Shown: positions 42,181-51,249 of the stretch, one piece after another
How the letters are laid out: each line of letters opens with the position of its first letter
How positions within the stretch are numbered: the first letter of the stretch is position 1
Assembly (NCBI GenBank): GCA_905372835.1
Contig: CAJPQK010000001.1
Span: 124,001 to 188,000 of the forward strand
Source: Candidatus Saccharimonadota bacterium
Lineage (GTDB): Bacteria; Patescibacteriota; Saccharimonadia; Saccharimonadales; Saccharimonadaceae
Reading direction: 5' to 3'
DNA length: 64,000 bases
Position numbers and translations under genes: made by a program
Notes under the pieces: generated by a model
Told to the model about the DNA's origin: nothing
What the model saw: the letters and a program-made list of their open reading frames with translations, nothing else
Databases searched by the model: none

Positions 42181-44310
42181 ATGTACAAATCAATCAAAAA
42201 ACGTGATGGTCGCACCGTCAAATTTGATCGCAAAAAAATCGAAAAAGCCATTGAAAAAGCAGGCCTGGAGACTGGCGAATTTGATGCAAAAACCGCCAAG
42301 GAGCTAACGGATAAGGTACTGGCGGTACTGGAAACTCGCAACCAAAAGCGATTGCCGGGCGTCGAAGATATCCAAGACATTGTCGAGGATGCTCTGATTG
42401 ATTCTAAGTTTAAGAAGACCGCCAAGGCCTACATTATTTACCGCGACCAGCACAAAAAGCTACGCGAAATCACATCAAGCGCACACGTTGATTTGATTGA
42501 CAAATACCTGGGCAACCTGGACTGGAAGGTAAACGAAAACTCCAACATGGGCTACAGTCTGCAGGGTTTGAACAATTACGTTTCAGCCGAAATTACCAAA
42601 ACCTACTGGTTGGATAAAATTTACACACCAAAGATTGGTCAGGCGCACAAGGAAGGTGATTTACATATTCACGACCTAAATCTCCTCAGTGTTTACTGTG
42701 TTGGTTGGGATTTGACTGATCTGCTGCAAGAAGGTTTCACGGGTGTTGCCGGCAAGGTGGCGTCTAAGCCAGCTAAACATTTCCGCTCAGCCTTGGGCCA
42801 GGTGGTAAACTTCTTCTACACCTTGCAGGGTGAGGCGGCTGGTGCTCAGGCATTTTCTGATTTTGATACACTGCTGGCGCCATTTATTCGCGCTGATAAA
42901 TTGAACTACGGTGAGGTTAAGCAAGCACTGCAGGAATTTGTTTTCAACGTCAATGTACCAACGCGGGTTGGTTTCCAGACGCCGTTTACGAACATTACGC
43001 TTGATCTGGAGTGTCCAAAACACATGGCTGATAATCCAGTGATAATCGGCGGTGAAATGCAGGATTCCACTTATGGCGAATACCAAGAAGAGATGAATAT
43101 GCTCAACAAGGCGCTGCTGGAGGTGCTGTCTGAGGGTGACGCTAACGGCCGCGTCTTTACCTTCCCAATTCCAACGGTTAATATCACCAAGGATTTCAAC
43201 TGGGATAATCCAGTGATTGAAAGCCTGTGGGAGGCCAGTGCTAAATATGGCATTCCATACTTCTCAAACTTCATCAATTCTGACATGGATCCAGAGGACG
43301 CGCGCTCGATGTGCTGTCGCCTGCGCATTGATAATCGCCAGCTGGAATATCGCGGCGGTGGACTGTTTGGTTCAAACCCAATGACTGGTTCAGTTGGTGT
43401 GGTGACGATCAACTTGCCACGTTTGGCACTGAAATCAAAGAATGAGAAAGAGTTCTTCAAGGGCCTAGGCGAACTCATGGATATGGCGAAAGATAGCCTG
43501 GAGACTAAGCGCAAGGTTTTGGAGCGATTGACTGATGCTAACCTCTACCCATACACCAAGTTTTACCTACGCAACATCAAGCAGCGATTTAACCAATACT
43601 GGAAAAATCACTTCTCAACCATCGGTTTGATTGGCACCAACGAAGCGGCGTTGAACCTGCTGGGCGTCGACATTGGCACGGAAAAGGGTAAGGCGTTTGC
43701 CGAGAAAACACTTGATTTCATGCGCGACCGCTTGGTGGAATACCAGAAAGAAACGGGCAATAACTACAACCTGGAGGCGACGCCAGCTGAGGGTACGACC
43801 TATCGCTTGGCGCAGCTTGACAAGGCCAGCTTCCCTGACCGAGCGCACTTTGCCAATGGTTTGGGTGCGGAAGTTAAACATCCGTTCTACACCAACTCCA
43901 GCCACTTGCCAGTCAACTACACTGACGACCTGTTTGAGCTGATGGATTTGCAGGATAATTTGCAGACTAAATACACGGGCGGTACAGTGATTCACTTCTT
44001 CCTGGGTGAGCGCATGGATGATCCGCAGACGCTGAAAAAACTCGTGAAGACGATTTGTGAAAATTACAAACTGCCATACTTCACCTTCAGCCCAAGCTTC
44101 AGTATTTGTAAGAATCACGGTTACTTGGTTGGTGAGCATCCAACCTGTCCAAGCTGTAATGAAACGACTGAAATTTACTCACGTGTGGTTGGTTTCTTGC
44201 GTCCGACGTCCCAGTGGAACAAGGGTAAACAAGCTGAATTTGACATGAGGGAGCATTATGACGATGCCGCCGAACATCAGCGAGTCAACGCCGTCGCTGT
44301 CCCAGCTTAA
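42181..44310 (+). CDS. nrdD: Anaerobic (class III) ribonucleoside-triphosphate reductase
   Basis: Makes dNTPs from NTPs without oxygen by a glycyl radical. The 709-residue protein has an ATP-cone at residues 1-95 (KRDGRTVKFDRKKIEKAIEK) for allosteric control. The C-terminal end shows SICKNHGYLVGEH and TCPSC, giving Cys643, His646, Cys656 and Cys659 for zinc. The radical Gly671 is in SRVVGFLRP. Full length and intact. The RBS aaggaggggt touches the ATG. NrdR boxes control it, and the activase overlaps its 3' end by 53 bases. Confidence 0.96.
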   Translation: MYKSIKKRDGRTVKFDRKKIEKAIEKAGLETGEFDAKTAKELTDKVLAVLETRNQKRLPGVEDIQDIVEDALIDSKFKKTAKAYIIYRDQHKKLREITSSAHVDLIDKYLGNLDWKVNENSNMGYSLQGLNNYVSAEITKTYWLDKIYTPKIGQAHKEGDLHIHDLNLLSVYCVGWDLTDLLQEGFTGVAGKVASKPAKHFRSALGQVVNFFYTLQGEAAGAQAFSDFDTLLAPFIRADKLNYGEVKQALQEFVFNVNVPTRVGFQTPFTNITLDLECPKHMADNPVIIGGEMQDSTYGEYQEEMNMLNKALLEVLSEGDANGRVFTFPIPTVNITKDFNWDNPVIESLWEASAKYGIPYFSNFINSDMDPEDARSMCCRLRIDNRQLEYRGGGLFGSNPMTGSVGVVTINLPRLALKSKNEKEFFKGLGELMDMAKDSLETKRKVLERLTDANLYPYTKFYLRNIKQRFNQYWKNHFSTIGLIGTNEAALNLLGVDIGTEKGKAFAEKTLDFMRDRLVEYQKETGNNYNLEATPAEGTTYRLAQLDKASFPDRAHFANGLGAEVKHPFYTNSSHLPVNYTDDLFELMDLQDNLQTKYTGGTVIHFFLGERMDDPQTLKKLVKTICENYKLPYFTFSPSFSICKNHGYLVGEHPTCPSCNETTEIYSRVVGFLRPTSQWNKGKQAEFDMREHYDDAAEHQRVNAVAVPA

Positions 44311-45001
44311 GGTGTCGATTGGTGGGATTCAGAAGCTGTCGCTGGTGGATTATCCGGGGCACGTGGCGGCAGCGCTGTTTCTCTCTGGCTGTAATATGCG
44401 CTGCGGCTATTGCCATAATCCAGAGCTGGTGTTGCCCGAACGCTTGGCACCGAGTATTCCGGTCGAGGAGGCGATGATTTTTCTGAAATCACGTGTTGGC
44501 AAATTGGACGGTGTGGTGATTTCTGGTGGCGAGCCGACGGTCAATGAAGATTTGCCGGTGTTGTGTCGGATGATTAAGAGTCTTGGTTTTGATGTCAAGC
44601 TGGATACTAATGGTACGCACCCTGACATGGTGCGCGGCATGATCGAGGAAGGGACGATTGATTTCATCGCCATGGACGTCAAGGGGCCGCTGGAAAAATA
44701 CGTGGAGATTGCGGCCCGGCCGATTGATCTAGTGGCAATCAAAGACAATGTGTGGCTGATGATTGACTCAGGGATTGGTCATGAGTTTCGGACGACGATC
44801 GTCCGCGAGCAGCTGGAGGTGGCGGATTTTGAAAAGATTGGCGAGCTCGTCAAAGGCGCTAAGCGATTTGCCTTGCAGCATTTTCGCACCGGTACCACCA
44901 TTAGCCCGAAGTTTGCCAATTACCACACGTTTACTGATGAGGAATTCAGAGCCGCCAAAAAAATAATGGAAAGGTATGTTGACGAATGCGTGATTCACTA
45001 A
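44258..45001 (+). CDS. nrdG: Anaerobic ribonucleotide reductase activase (radical SAM)
   Basis: A 247-residue radical SAM enzyme that makes the glycyl radical on NrdD. QKLSLVDYPGHVAAALFLSG is followed by CNMRCGYC (CxxxCxxC) for the 4Fe-4S cluster, then VVISGGEPT and KLDTNGTHP for SAM binding. The length and DYPG motif fit the TIGR02495 branch rather than short E. coli NrdG. The ATG lies inside nrdD, a 53-base overlap in another frame, so translation is tightly coupled. Confidence 0.93.
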   Translation: MTMPPNISESTPSLSQLKVSIGGIQKLSLVDYPGHVAAALFLSGCNMRCGYCHNPELVLPERLAPSIPVEEAMIFLKSRVGKLDGVVISGGEPTVNEDLPVLCRMIKSLGFDVKLDTNGTHPDMVRGMIEEGTIDFIAMDVKGPLEKYVEIAARPIDLVAIKDNVWLMIDSGIGHEFRTTIVREQLEVADFEKIGELVKGAKRFALQHFRTGTTISPKFANYHTFTDEEFRAAKKIMERYVDECVIH

Positions 45002-45648
45002 CCGTTGAAATTGTGCGTGTGCGCCAGGAAAACCCCGAGGTGACGACGCTGTATGTTGCGCGGCCGTTTGACTTTATGGCGGGGCAATATATCACGGTGT
45101 TCATCGGGGGTAGCCAGGTGCGTGAAGGCAAGGCGTATAGTATTTCCTCGCGCCCAAGTGAGGAGCTGATGTCGATTACCGTGAAAAATGTGGGCGGCGA
45201 ATTCTCGAGCTATTTGTGTTCGCGCCACGTTGGCGATACGCTGCACATTAGCCAGGCATACGGTGATTTCAATCCGCAGACCGAGCGGCCGCTGGTTGGT
45301 ATTGCGGCGGGGTGCGGACTCAGTCCGATTTGGAGTATTTTGGCGGACACCAAGCAGCCGACTTTTCTCTATTTGAGCCAAAAATCGCCGGAATATATGG
45401 TGTTCTCAGAGGAGCTAGCGGCCTCGCCTATCAAGGTCAACAAGTTTAGTACCCGCCAGCAGGTTGAGGAAAAAGATGGCTGGCATAATGGGCGGTTTGA
45501 GGTGGCTAACATTGTTAGCGAAGTGCCAGATGATGCGCACTTTCTGGTCTGCGGTAGCCTGCCATTTGTGCGCGATGTTTGGCAAAAACTAACCGCCGCT
45601 GGCGTTGATGAATCACATATTTCAACGGAGACATTTTTTGAGCAATGA
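44986..45648 (+). CDS. Ferredoxin-NAD(P)H reductase-like flavoprotein
   Basis: A 220-residue protein with FAD and NAD(P) domains. KAYSISSRPSEELM is the flavin RxYS segment (here AYSISSRP), with the isoalloxazine side VKNVGGEFSSYL; GIAAGCGLSPIWSIL is the pyridine-nucleotide loop. It lacks a 2Fe-2S ferredoxin domain. Sharing 16 bases with nrdG, it is the likely electron source for the radical SAM cluster of NrdG, directly or through a carrier. The electron carrier itself is not evident nearby unless the next protein serves. Confidence 0.85.
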   Translation: MRDSLTVEIVRVRQENPEVTTLYVARPFDFMAGQYITVFIGGSQVREGKAYSISSRPSEELMSITVKNVGGEFSSYLCSRHVGDTLHISQAYGDFNPQTERPLVGIAAGCGLSPIWSILADTKQPTFLYLSQKSPEYMVFSEELAASPIKVNKFSTRQQVEEKDGWHNGRFEVANIVSEVPDDAHFLVCGSLPFVRDVWQKLTAAGVDESHISTETFFEQ

Positions 45649-48356
45649 TTGGAGAGGCGACTACAGGAGAATTATCACCAACAGGAAGTAACGGTGATAA
45701 GTTTGATGTGTTTTTGTCGTTGAGGGATGGTGCTGGCGGTGAGGAATTTTCGTCTGGAATTGACGACATTGGTGAAGAAGCAACTGCTGGTGTAGACGAA
45801 GCGGCTGGTAAGCTTGACTTGGTGGCGGTGGCTAGTGGTGAAAAAAAACTACCCCCCACTGAGGAAGTGTCTGCGTCCATTGGTCAAACAGCATGCGTGA
45901 CATGTGTTGGCTGCCCATTTCTTAGCCAGTGTATAAAGCCTCAGGCGTTAGCCGTGAAACAGGAATCAGAGAGTCAGGATAAACTATCTGACGATATGAG
46001 TTATGTGGGTGAAGAGGCGGTTCCTAATCTGATGGAAATAACACCAAAACAAAGCTATCTGGAGAGATTGTTAGCTCCAGACGACTTCAATAGTCTGGAT
46101 GAAAATGGACGCGGAGAATTGGTGATGGCGGGATATTCAGAGCCTACCGATTATCAAGAATCTATTACTAAAAAAGTGCCTGAGCCAGTGGTAGCAGAGG
46201 CAAAACCCATAGATTTAACAACTAAGACAGATGAGCCGACTGAGCAAATTGTGCAGCAAAAACGAGAAACCAAAATTTCGACTAACCAGACGGTTGAAGT
46301 TTCGGGCAAGGGTGTGGATATTGAAGCAACAGAAACGCCATTCTTTGAGTTAAAAACAGCCCCAGAAATTGTCGCTGACGATACTACAGATGCCGGGGAA
46401 GCTCTGCCAGAAAGTGCTAGTAAAGTTTTCAGTGATACATCTGGCGAGGAACATTTTACCGAACCAACAGAGGAAAATCGTCCATCGATAGAAATAAAAC
46501 AGCAGACTTTTGATGTTATTTCTGGTGCAGCAGATAAAAAAAACCAGCAGCCAGCATTCGAACCTCCAGACATACTGATGCAAACGAAAGCGAGAACTGT
46601 GCCGTCATCGCCAGCGGTAAGCGAGGATACTCAAACTGGTGATAAGAGTTGTAATTCGCTGGAAAATGAAACTGTTTACCTTATGGCTAGCGAGGATAAG
46701 GTTACTACTAGTGTTGTGAAAAATACATATGATGGCGATGATGCTGCTGCGATGTCTGACATAAAACCATCATCAATTGAACATCCGAAAGAAAATAACG
46801 TTGTTGCGGCAGCGCCAAAACTGTCTGATTCTGAACCGAGACAAATGGCAGCAAGCAGCTTCACGTCAGCTTCTGAACAGCGGTCGGCGGCGCAATTTGA
46901 TGCAACAGGGATAGATAAGCTGCCGTCAGGATCAATTGATGGTTCTAATGCAAAGCCGCTACAAAATGCGCAGCCTCGCGAAGCTAAACTTGGTATGGCG
47001 GCAGGTTATGATGACTCTATCCAAACTCTTGACGGCGCCGATAATGAACAGCCCGGGAATTTGACGCCGGACGTAGATGATGTGCTGCTACCTCAGGAGC
47101 GAACGGTCGCGGCTAGCGTGCCGGCGGAATACGATAAAAACGAGACGTATCAATCGTCAGGCAGTTATTCTATTGGTCAATCTGGCGGAGCGCCGCAAGC
47201 TATATTGTTACAGGAGCAGATGCTTGTCGAAAGTAGCGAGAACTCTTTGATCATCGGCGACCGTGCCGATTTTGATAATAATTTGGCACAGCCGAAGATT
47301 GATGATGTAGAAACAGATGTATTCGTAGCGAATGATGTGGTAAATACAACAAATAAAACTGATATGGCGGCATCTGTAGAAATGATAGACATTGCGCCGA
47401 ATCTACCAGATAAACACACAGCAGTTGATAGAAATGGCGCTCAACTTGCCGTTGATCTGTCGCAGGAATTGGGTGATGAATTAGCGGTTGATACGGATGC
47501 GAGCGAGCCGCAAATTCCTGTCTTTAGGCAACTTGATTGCTCTGACGCCACTATGGACATTAGTCGCAGTGAAGATAAGATTTGGGCTGAGGAAGAGGTA
47601 TTTTTTGTGAAGCAGGATTTGCCGGTAGTGGAATCAAAATTAACTTTAACTGAAGTAGCCGCGGTGATATCGCCGGCAGAAGTCGTTACGGCGCGTGAAG
47701 AAGCCGATAATTTAAAACTCTCCGTAGACGACGAGGTTGGTATTGATATGGATTCCGTGGGACAGTTGGACAACTTCAAGACATCATCAGTTTCTGAAAT
47801 CGCCAATGATTATGAGCCAGTAGAGCAGATAGCTATTCCTGTTTCACCGGCTATTGAGCCAATATCTGATGTTGAGCTGGATGAGCCAACAGTGGAAATT
47901 TCAGAGGAGCGCATCATGCCTCGCGAGGAGCATGACAGTATAGTTATGGAAGTATCGGAAAAAAGCGATTTACCGCGTGTGGATGATGAAGTTGAAGCTA
48001 TAATTACGGATACCAGCGACGTAGAGCCAACTATTGATTTACTTGAAGAGCAAGAAGAACTTGCTGCTAATGAGGTATCTGAGGCGGTAGAATCTGAACT
48101 GGACGAGCAGAATGATTTGGCGGTTGACAGCTACGGTTATAATAGCGAAACGAGTACCGTGAGCGATAATGTTTTGGTCGTAAAAAGCCGTCAATCCCCT
48201 GGCCTATGGCCGGACGACAGTCGGCTCAATCCAGAAGAAGAGTCTGCGTCAATGGCTCAATCAAGCGCGGATGATACGTCATTAGTGTCGCGGCTGGTTG
48301 GCATGTTCGTGGTGGCAATGTGCGTGGTGCGCGGTCGGCAGTCAGTGAAAGTTTAG
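45645..48356 (+). CDS. Very acidic 903-residue protein with a four-cysteine cluster
   Basis: Not a known family. The chain is dominated by Glu, Asp, Ser, Ala and Val with no long hydrophobic core, so it is probably mostly disordered. Near the N-terminus Cys84, Cys87, Cys90 and Cys96 form CVTCVGCPFLSQC (C-x2-C-x2-C-x5-C), which could bind an Fe-S cluster or zinc; the rest of the protein is nearly free of cysteine. The last 20 residues (LVGMFVVAMCVV, then basic RGRQSVKV) look like a C-terminal membrane anchor. It overlaps the flavoprotein gene by ATGA and is the last gene of the nrd operon. Confidence 0.75.
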   Translation: MIGEATTGELSPTGSNGDKFDVFLSLRDGAGGEEFSSGIDDIGEEATAGVDEAAGKLDLVAVASGEKKLPPTEEVSASIGQTACVTCVGCPFLSQCIKPQALAVKQESESQDKLSDDMSYVGEEAVPNLMEITPKQSYLERLLAPDDFNSLDENGRGELVMAGYSEPTDYQESITKKVPEPVVAEAKPIDLTTKTDEPTEQIVQQKRETKISTNQTVEVSGKGVDIEATETPFFELKTAPEIVADDTTDAGEALPESASKVFSDTSGEEHFTEPTEENRPSIEIKQQTFDVISGAADKKNQQPAFEPPDILMQTKARTVPSSPAVSEDTQTGDKSCNSLENETVYLMASEDKVTTSVVKNTYDGDDAAAMSDIKPSSIEHPKENNVVAAAPKLSDSEPRQMAASSFTSASEQRSAAQFDATGIDKLPSGSIDGSNAKPLQNAQPREAKLGMAAGYDDSIQTLDGADNEQPGNLTPDVDDVLLPQERTVAASVPAEYDKNETYQSSGSYSIGQSGGAPQAILLQEQMLVESSENSLIIGDRADFDNNLAQPKIDDVETDVFVANDVVNTTNKTDMAASVEMIDIAPNLPDKHTAVDRNGAQLAVDLSQELGDELAVDTDASEPQIPVFRQLDCSDATMDISRSEDKIWAEEEVFFVKQDLPVVESKLTLTEVAAVISPAEVVTAREEADNLKLSVDDEVGIDMDSVGQLDNFKTSSVSEIANDYEPVEQIAIPVSPAIEPISDVELDEPTVEISEERIMPREEHDSIVMEVSEKSDLPRVDDEVEAIITDTSDVEPTIDLLEEQEELAANEVSEAVESELDEQNDLAVDSYGYNSETSTVSDNVLVVKSRQSPGLWPDDSRLNPEEESASMAQSSADDTSLVSRLVGMFVVAMCVVRGRQSVKV

Positions 48357-48391
48357 TAAACACACCGCCTAAAGAGGTAGCAATGAAGTAG

Positions 48392-48397
48392 TATAAT
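48392..48397 (+). promoter_or_regulatory. -10 box of the GmrSD-like gene
   Basis: TATAAT seven bases before the ATG at 48405, no RBS; predicted leaderless messenger. Confidence 0.45.
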
Positions 48398-48404
48398 TAG
48401 ATAT

Positions 48405-50510
48405 ATGAAAGCGCTGCAAACTAACATTAAATTATTCTTATATACGCCAAACAAATTCTTTGAGATACCTAATTTCCAGCGTCCCTATTCTTGGACAGCC
48501 GATAATGTCCAAATGTTTTTAGACGACCTTGAAGAGGTGAAGCGTGGAGATAAAAAGCATTATTTCGGCAGTATCGTGTATATCAACGACGGCGACCGAA
48601 GTGTCATTATCGACGGTCAGCAGCGTGCGACGACAGTTTTGCTGATGATTACCGCAATTTACCATTTGGCGCTGGAATCTCCTGAAAAGATTGAACTGGT
48701 AGCCGAGCAAATCAAGGACGAGTATTTATACAATAGATATGCAAAACAATATGGATCAGAGGAAAACCGTATCAAACTTCGGGCGGTAACTACTGACAAT
48801 AAAATATTTGAGAAAATATTTAGCCAGGCGGAATTGACCGAGTATGAAAAGAAAAGTAATTTATACAAGTCCTATCTTCAATTTTATGAATATTTTAGAG
48901 ATCGTGATCATTTAGAACAGTACATTAACACGCTTGATGATTTTGAAATTGTCACAATCGTGCTAGATAAAGATGACGATAATCCACAAAAAGTTTTTGA
49001 AAGTATTAACTCAACTGGCAAGCCATTGACAGATGGCGATAAAATTCGGAATTTTTCATTGATGTTGCACACCTCAGAAAAACAAGATTATGTTTTGACT
49101 AACTATTGGCAGCATATTGAAACATACTTAACTGATCCGCAGCGTGATGATATTACCGACTTCTTCCGTGTTTATTTGATTGCTAAAAACCAATCGGTCG
49201 TAAATACTGATAAGGTGTATCCAGAGTTTAAAAAAGCTTTTTCTAATAATATTTCTGATGATCAGTCGTATGAATCGCTTGACACATTTTATGGTGAGAT
49301 TTTGAGAATATTAAAATACTATCGCTTTTTGAAGTTTGATATAGATGTCAATAATGAATTTACCAAGCTGAAATCGGCAGCGTTCATTATGCGCTATTTG
49401 AGAATCGAAGCATTCTTCCCGTATGTTGTATCAGTTATGAAATATTGGCAAGATGGACATTTGTCTGATGATGAAATTGCTGAGGTATTTGATGTGCTAT
49501 GTGTCTACTTTTCGCGGCGTATCGTCGTTAACCTATCGACAGCAAGTCTAGATAACTATTTTGCGGGATTGCATAGAAATATATTATCGAGTGTCGAACA
49601 GAACGATGCAGTATATATTGAAGTGCTAAAATACACTATGCTTTCGAGAAGTGGACAAACTCGCCTCCCAAGAAATAATGAAATAGAAACAGCGATAAAA
49701 GCAAACTTTACCTATAATCAGCGCTCTTCCAATGTTATGTATTTGTTAACTGCGGTTGACGATGAGTCTAAGGACGTGTCATTGCTGAAACAAATTAATA
49801 ACAAAGAGCTACACTTAACGATTGAACATATTATGCCGCAAACCATGACCAATGCTTGGCGGGATGAGCTCGGTGACTATGCCGACGAAATTCATGGCAC
49901 ATATTTGCATGGGCTAGCGAATTTGACATTGACGGGGTATAACTCTGAATATTCAAACAAGAGTTTCCGGGAAAAGCGCGATATGCCAGACGGGTTTGCT
50001 GATAGCCCGCTTAAGATTAATAAGACTGTTGCTAAATATGATACATGGAATGAAGCGGCAATATTGGAGCGCCAGCGGTGGTGGATTGATAAAATAATTA
50101 AAATTTGGCCGCTGCCAACAAGTACGTTTGAACCGCCAGTGCTTGATACGAAAGTTAATATTTTTGATGATGTTGATTTCAAGGGCACAATGGTAAAGAT
50201 GTTCTATATCGGTGATGATTCATATCCAGTAACGAGCTGGTCGCAAATTCTTGGCGTCTATTGCGAGTATTTGTATGACGAGAACCCTGATTTTACTGAT
50301 CAGATTATGAATAGCGAAAAGACGAAAAATTGGATTAGTAATGATTCTAAAAGATTTTTTAATTCCGTAAAGATTCACGACACAGGGCTTGTGGTTGACG
50401 TAGCAACAAATACGAATCAAAAAATACGGCTCATGCGCGAACTAGCGGAGATGTTTTATGTTGATAAAATCTCTATCAATGTTGAATTGACAAAGCCGAT
50501 TGAACAGTAG
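48405..50510 (+). CDS. GmrSD-like defence protein (DUF262 and DUF1524)
   Basis: A 701-residue protein. The DUF262 domain at the N-terminus has IPNFQRPYSW and DGQQRATT (Asp70 on), a ParB-like NTPase/nuclease fold. The DUF1524 domain holds the HNH-type motif TIEHIMPQT with His475. A further 150-residue C-terminal part is not recognised. GmrSD enzymes are type IV restriction systems that cut modified phage DNA, some joined in one chain as here. It opens the defence region that continues with RadC and the type I system. Confidence 0.85.
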   Translation: MKALQTNIKLFLYTPNKFFEIPNFQRPYSWTADNVQMFLDDLEEVKRGDKKHYFGSIVYINDGDRSVIIDGQQRATTVLLMITAIYHLALESPEKIELVAEQIKDEYLYNRYAKQYGSEENRIKLRAVTTDNKIFEKIFSQAELTEYEKKSNLYKSYLQFYEYFRDRDHLEQYINTLDDFEIVTIVLDKDDDNPQKVFESINSTGKPLTDGDKIRNFSLMLHTSEKQDYVLTNYWQHIETYLTDPQRDDITDFFRVYLIAKNQSVVNTDKVYPEFKKAFSNNISDDQSYESLDTFYGEILRILKYYRFLKFDIDVNNEFTKLKSAAFIMRYLRIEAFFPYVVSVMKYWQDGHLSDDEIAEVFDVLCVYFSRRIVVNLSTASLDNYFAGLHRNILSSVEQNDAVYIEVLKYTMLSRSGQTRLPRNNEIETAIKANFTYNQRSSNVMYLLTAVDDESKDVSLLKQINNKELHLTIEHIMPQTMTNAWRDELGDYADEIHGTYLHGLANLTLTGYNSEYSNKSFREKRDMPDGFADSPLKINKTVAKYDTWNEAAILERQRWWIDKIIKIWPLPTSTFEPPVLDTKVNIFDDVDFKGTMVKMFYIGDDSYPVTSWSQILGVYCEYLYDENPDFTDQIMNSEKTKNWISNDSKRFFNSVKIHDTGLVVDVATNTNQKIRLMRELAEMFYVDKISINVELTKPIEQ

Positions 50511-50554
50511 GTATGTGTGCAGCTTGACAACTTTAGTTTAGTTAGGGCGCTTGC

Positions 50555-50560
50555 TATACT
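50555..50560 (+). promoter_or_regulatory. -10 box of radC
   Basis: TATACT six bases before the ATG at 50567, no RBS. A TTGACA at 50524-50529 is too far (25 bases) for a standard promoter. Confidence 0.4.
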
Positions 50561-50566
50561 GTCTAT

Positions 50567-51220
50567 ATGAAGATCTCTGACCGCCGCCCCAACGACCGTC
50601 CCCGCGAGAAGTTGGCGCGTTACGGTACGGCGCGGCTGAGCGATTTGGAACTGTTAATGGCGATTATCGGCAGCGGTAATGCTCGGGCCGATGTCGGCAA
50701 GATTGCGCGCGAGGTGCTGAAAATTTTGCGTCAAAAGGGTGGTGATGTTTCGTATGATGATCTACGTAGCGTGGTTGGATTGGGTGAAGCGAAAATCCCG
50801 GTGATTTTGGCGAGTTTGGAGCTGGCGCGGCAGTACTTGCTGGACAGCGACCAGCCAATCATCGATGGCCCAGAAAAAGCCGTTGAGCTACTGGCCGACA
50901 TTCGCGATAAAAAGCAGGAATATTTCGTCTGCCTGACGCTGGACGGTGCGAATCGTTTGATTGCCAAACGGGTGGTGACCATCGGCACGCTGACTGCCAG
51001 TCTGGTACACCCGCGCGAGGTCTTCGCCGACGCCATCGCCGACCGTGCGGCCTCGATCATCGTGGCGCATAATCATCCGAGCGGGAGCTTGGAGGCCAGT
51101 CAGGCTGATAAAGATGCTACGAATAGGCTGGGAGAAGCGGGGAAGCTACTTGGTATTACGCTTAATGATCATATTATCGTCACGAAAACTAGCTACAAGA
51201 GCCTGATGTGCTCACAGTAA
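50567..51220 (+). CDS. radC: RadC family JAB-domain protein
   Basis: A 217-residue member of the RadC family. The N-terminal helix-hairpin-helix part (LGEAKIPVILASLELAR) precedes a JAB1/MPN metalloprotease-like domain with the metal motif AHNHPSGSLEASQADKDA (HxHx7-8Sx2D). The family was once linked with DNA repair, and many members travel on mobile elements or with restriction systems. It stands between the GmrSD-like gene and hsdM with its own promoter. The biochemical role is unsettled. Confidence 0.92.
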   Translation: MKISDRRPNDRPREKLARYGTARLSDLELLMAIIGSGNARADVGKIAREVLKILRQKGGDVSYDDLRSVVGLGEAKIPVILASLELARQYLLDSDQPIIDGPEKAVELLADIRDKKQEYFVCLTLDGANRLIAKRVVTIGTLTASLVHPREVFADAIADRAASIIVAHNHPSGSLEASQADKDATNRLGEAGKLLGITLNDHIIVTKTSYKSLMCSQ

Positions 51221-51237
51221 ACGATTCCCAAATCTGA

Positions 51238-51243
51238 TATAAT
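51238..51243 (+). promoter_or_regulatory. -10 box of the hsd operon
   Basis: TATAAT six bases before the hsdM ATG at 51250, no RBS and no good -35 box. Confidence 0.45.
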
Positions 51244-51249
51244 CTATCT

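Noticed and set aside
45515..47806. Minus-strand frames opposite the acidic protein
   Set aside because: The Ser/Thr/Val-rich translations are the expected complement of GAA/GAT-rich codons. The plus frame is far longer and coupled to the nrd operon.
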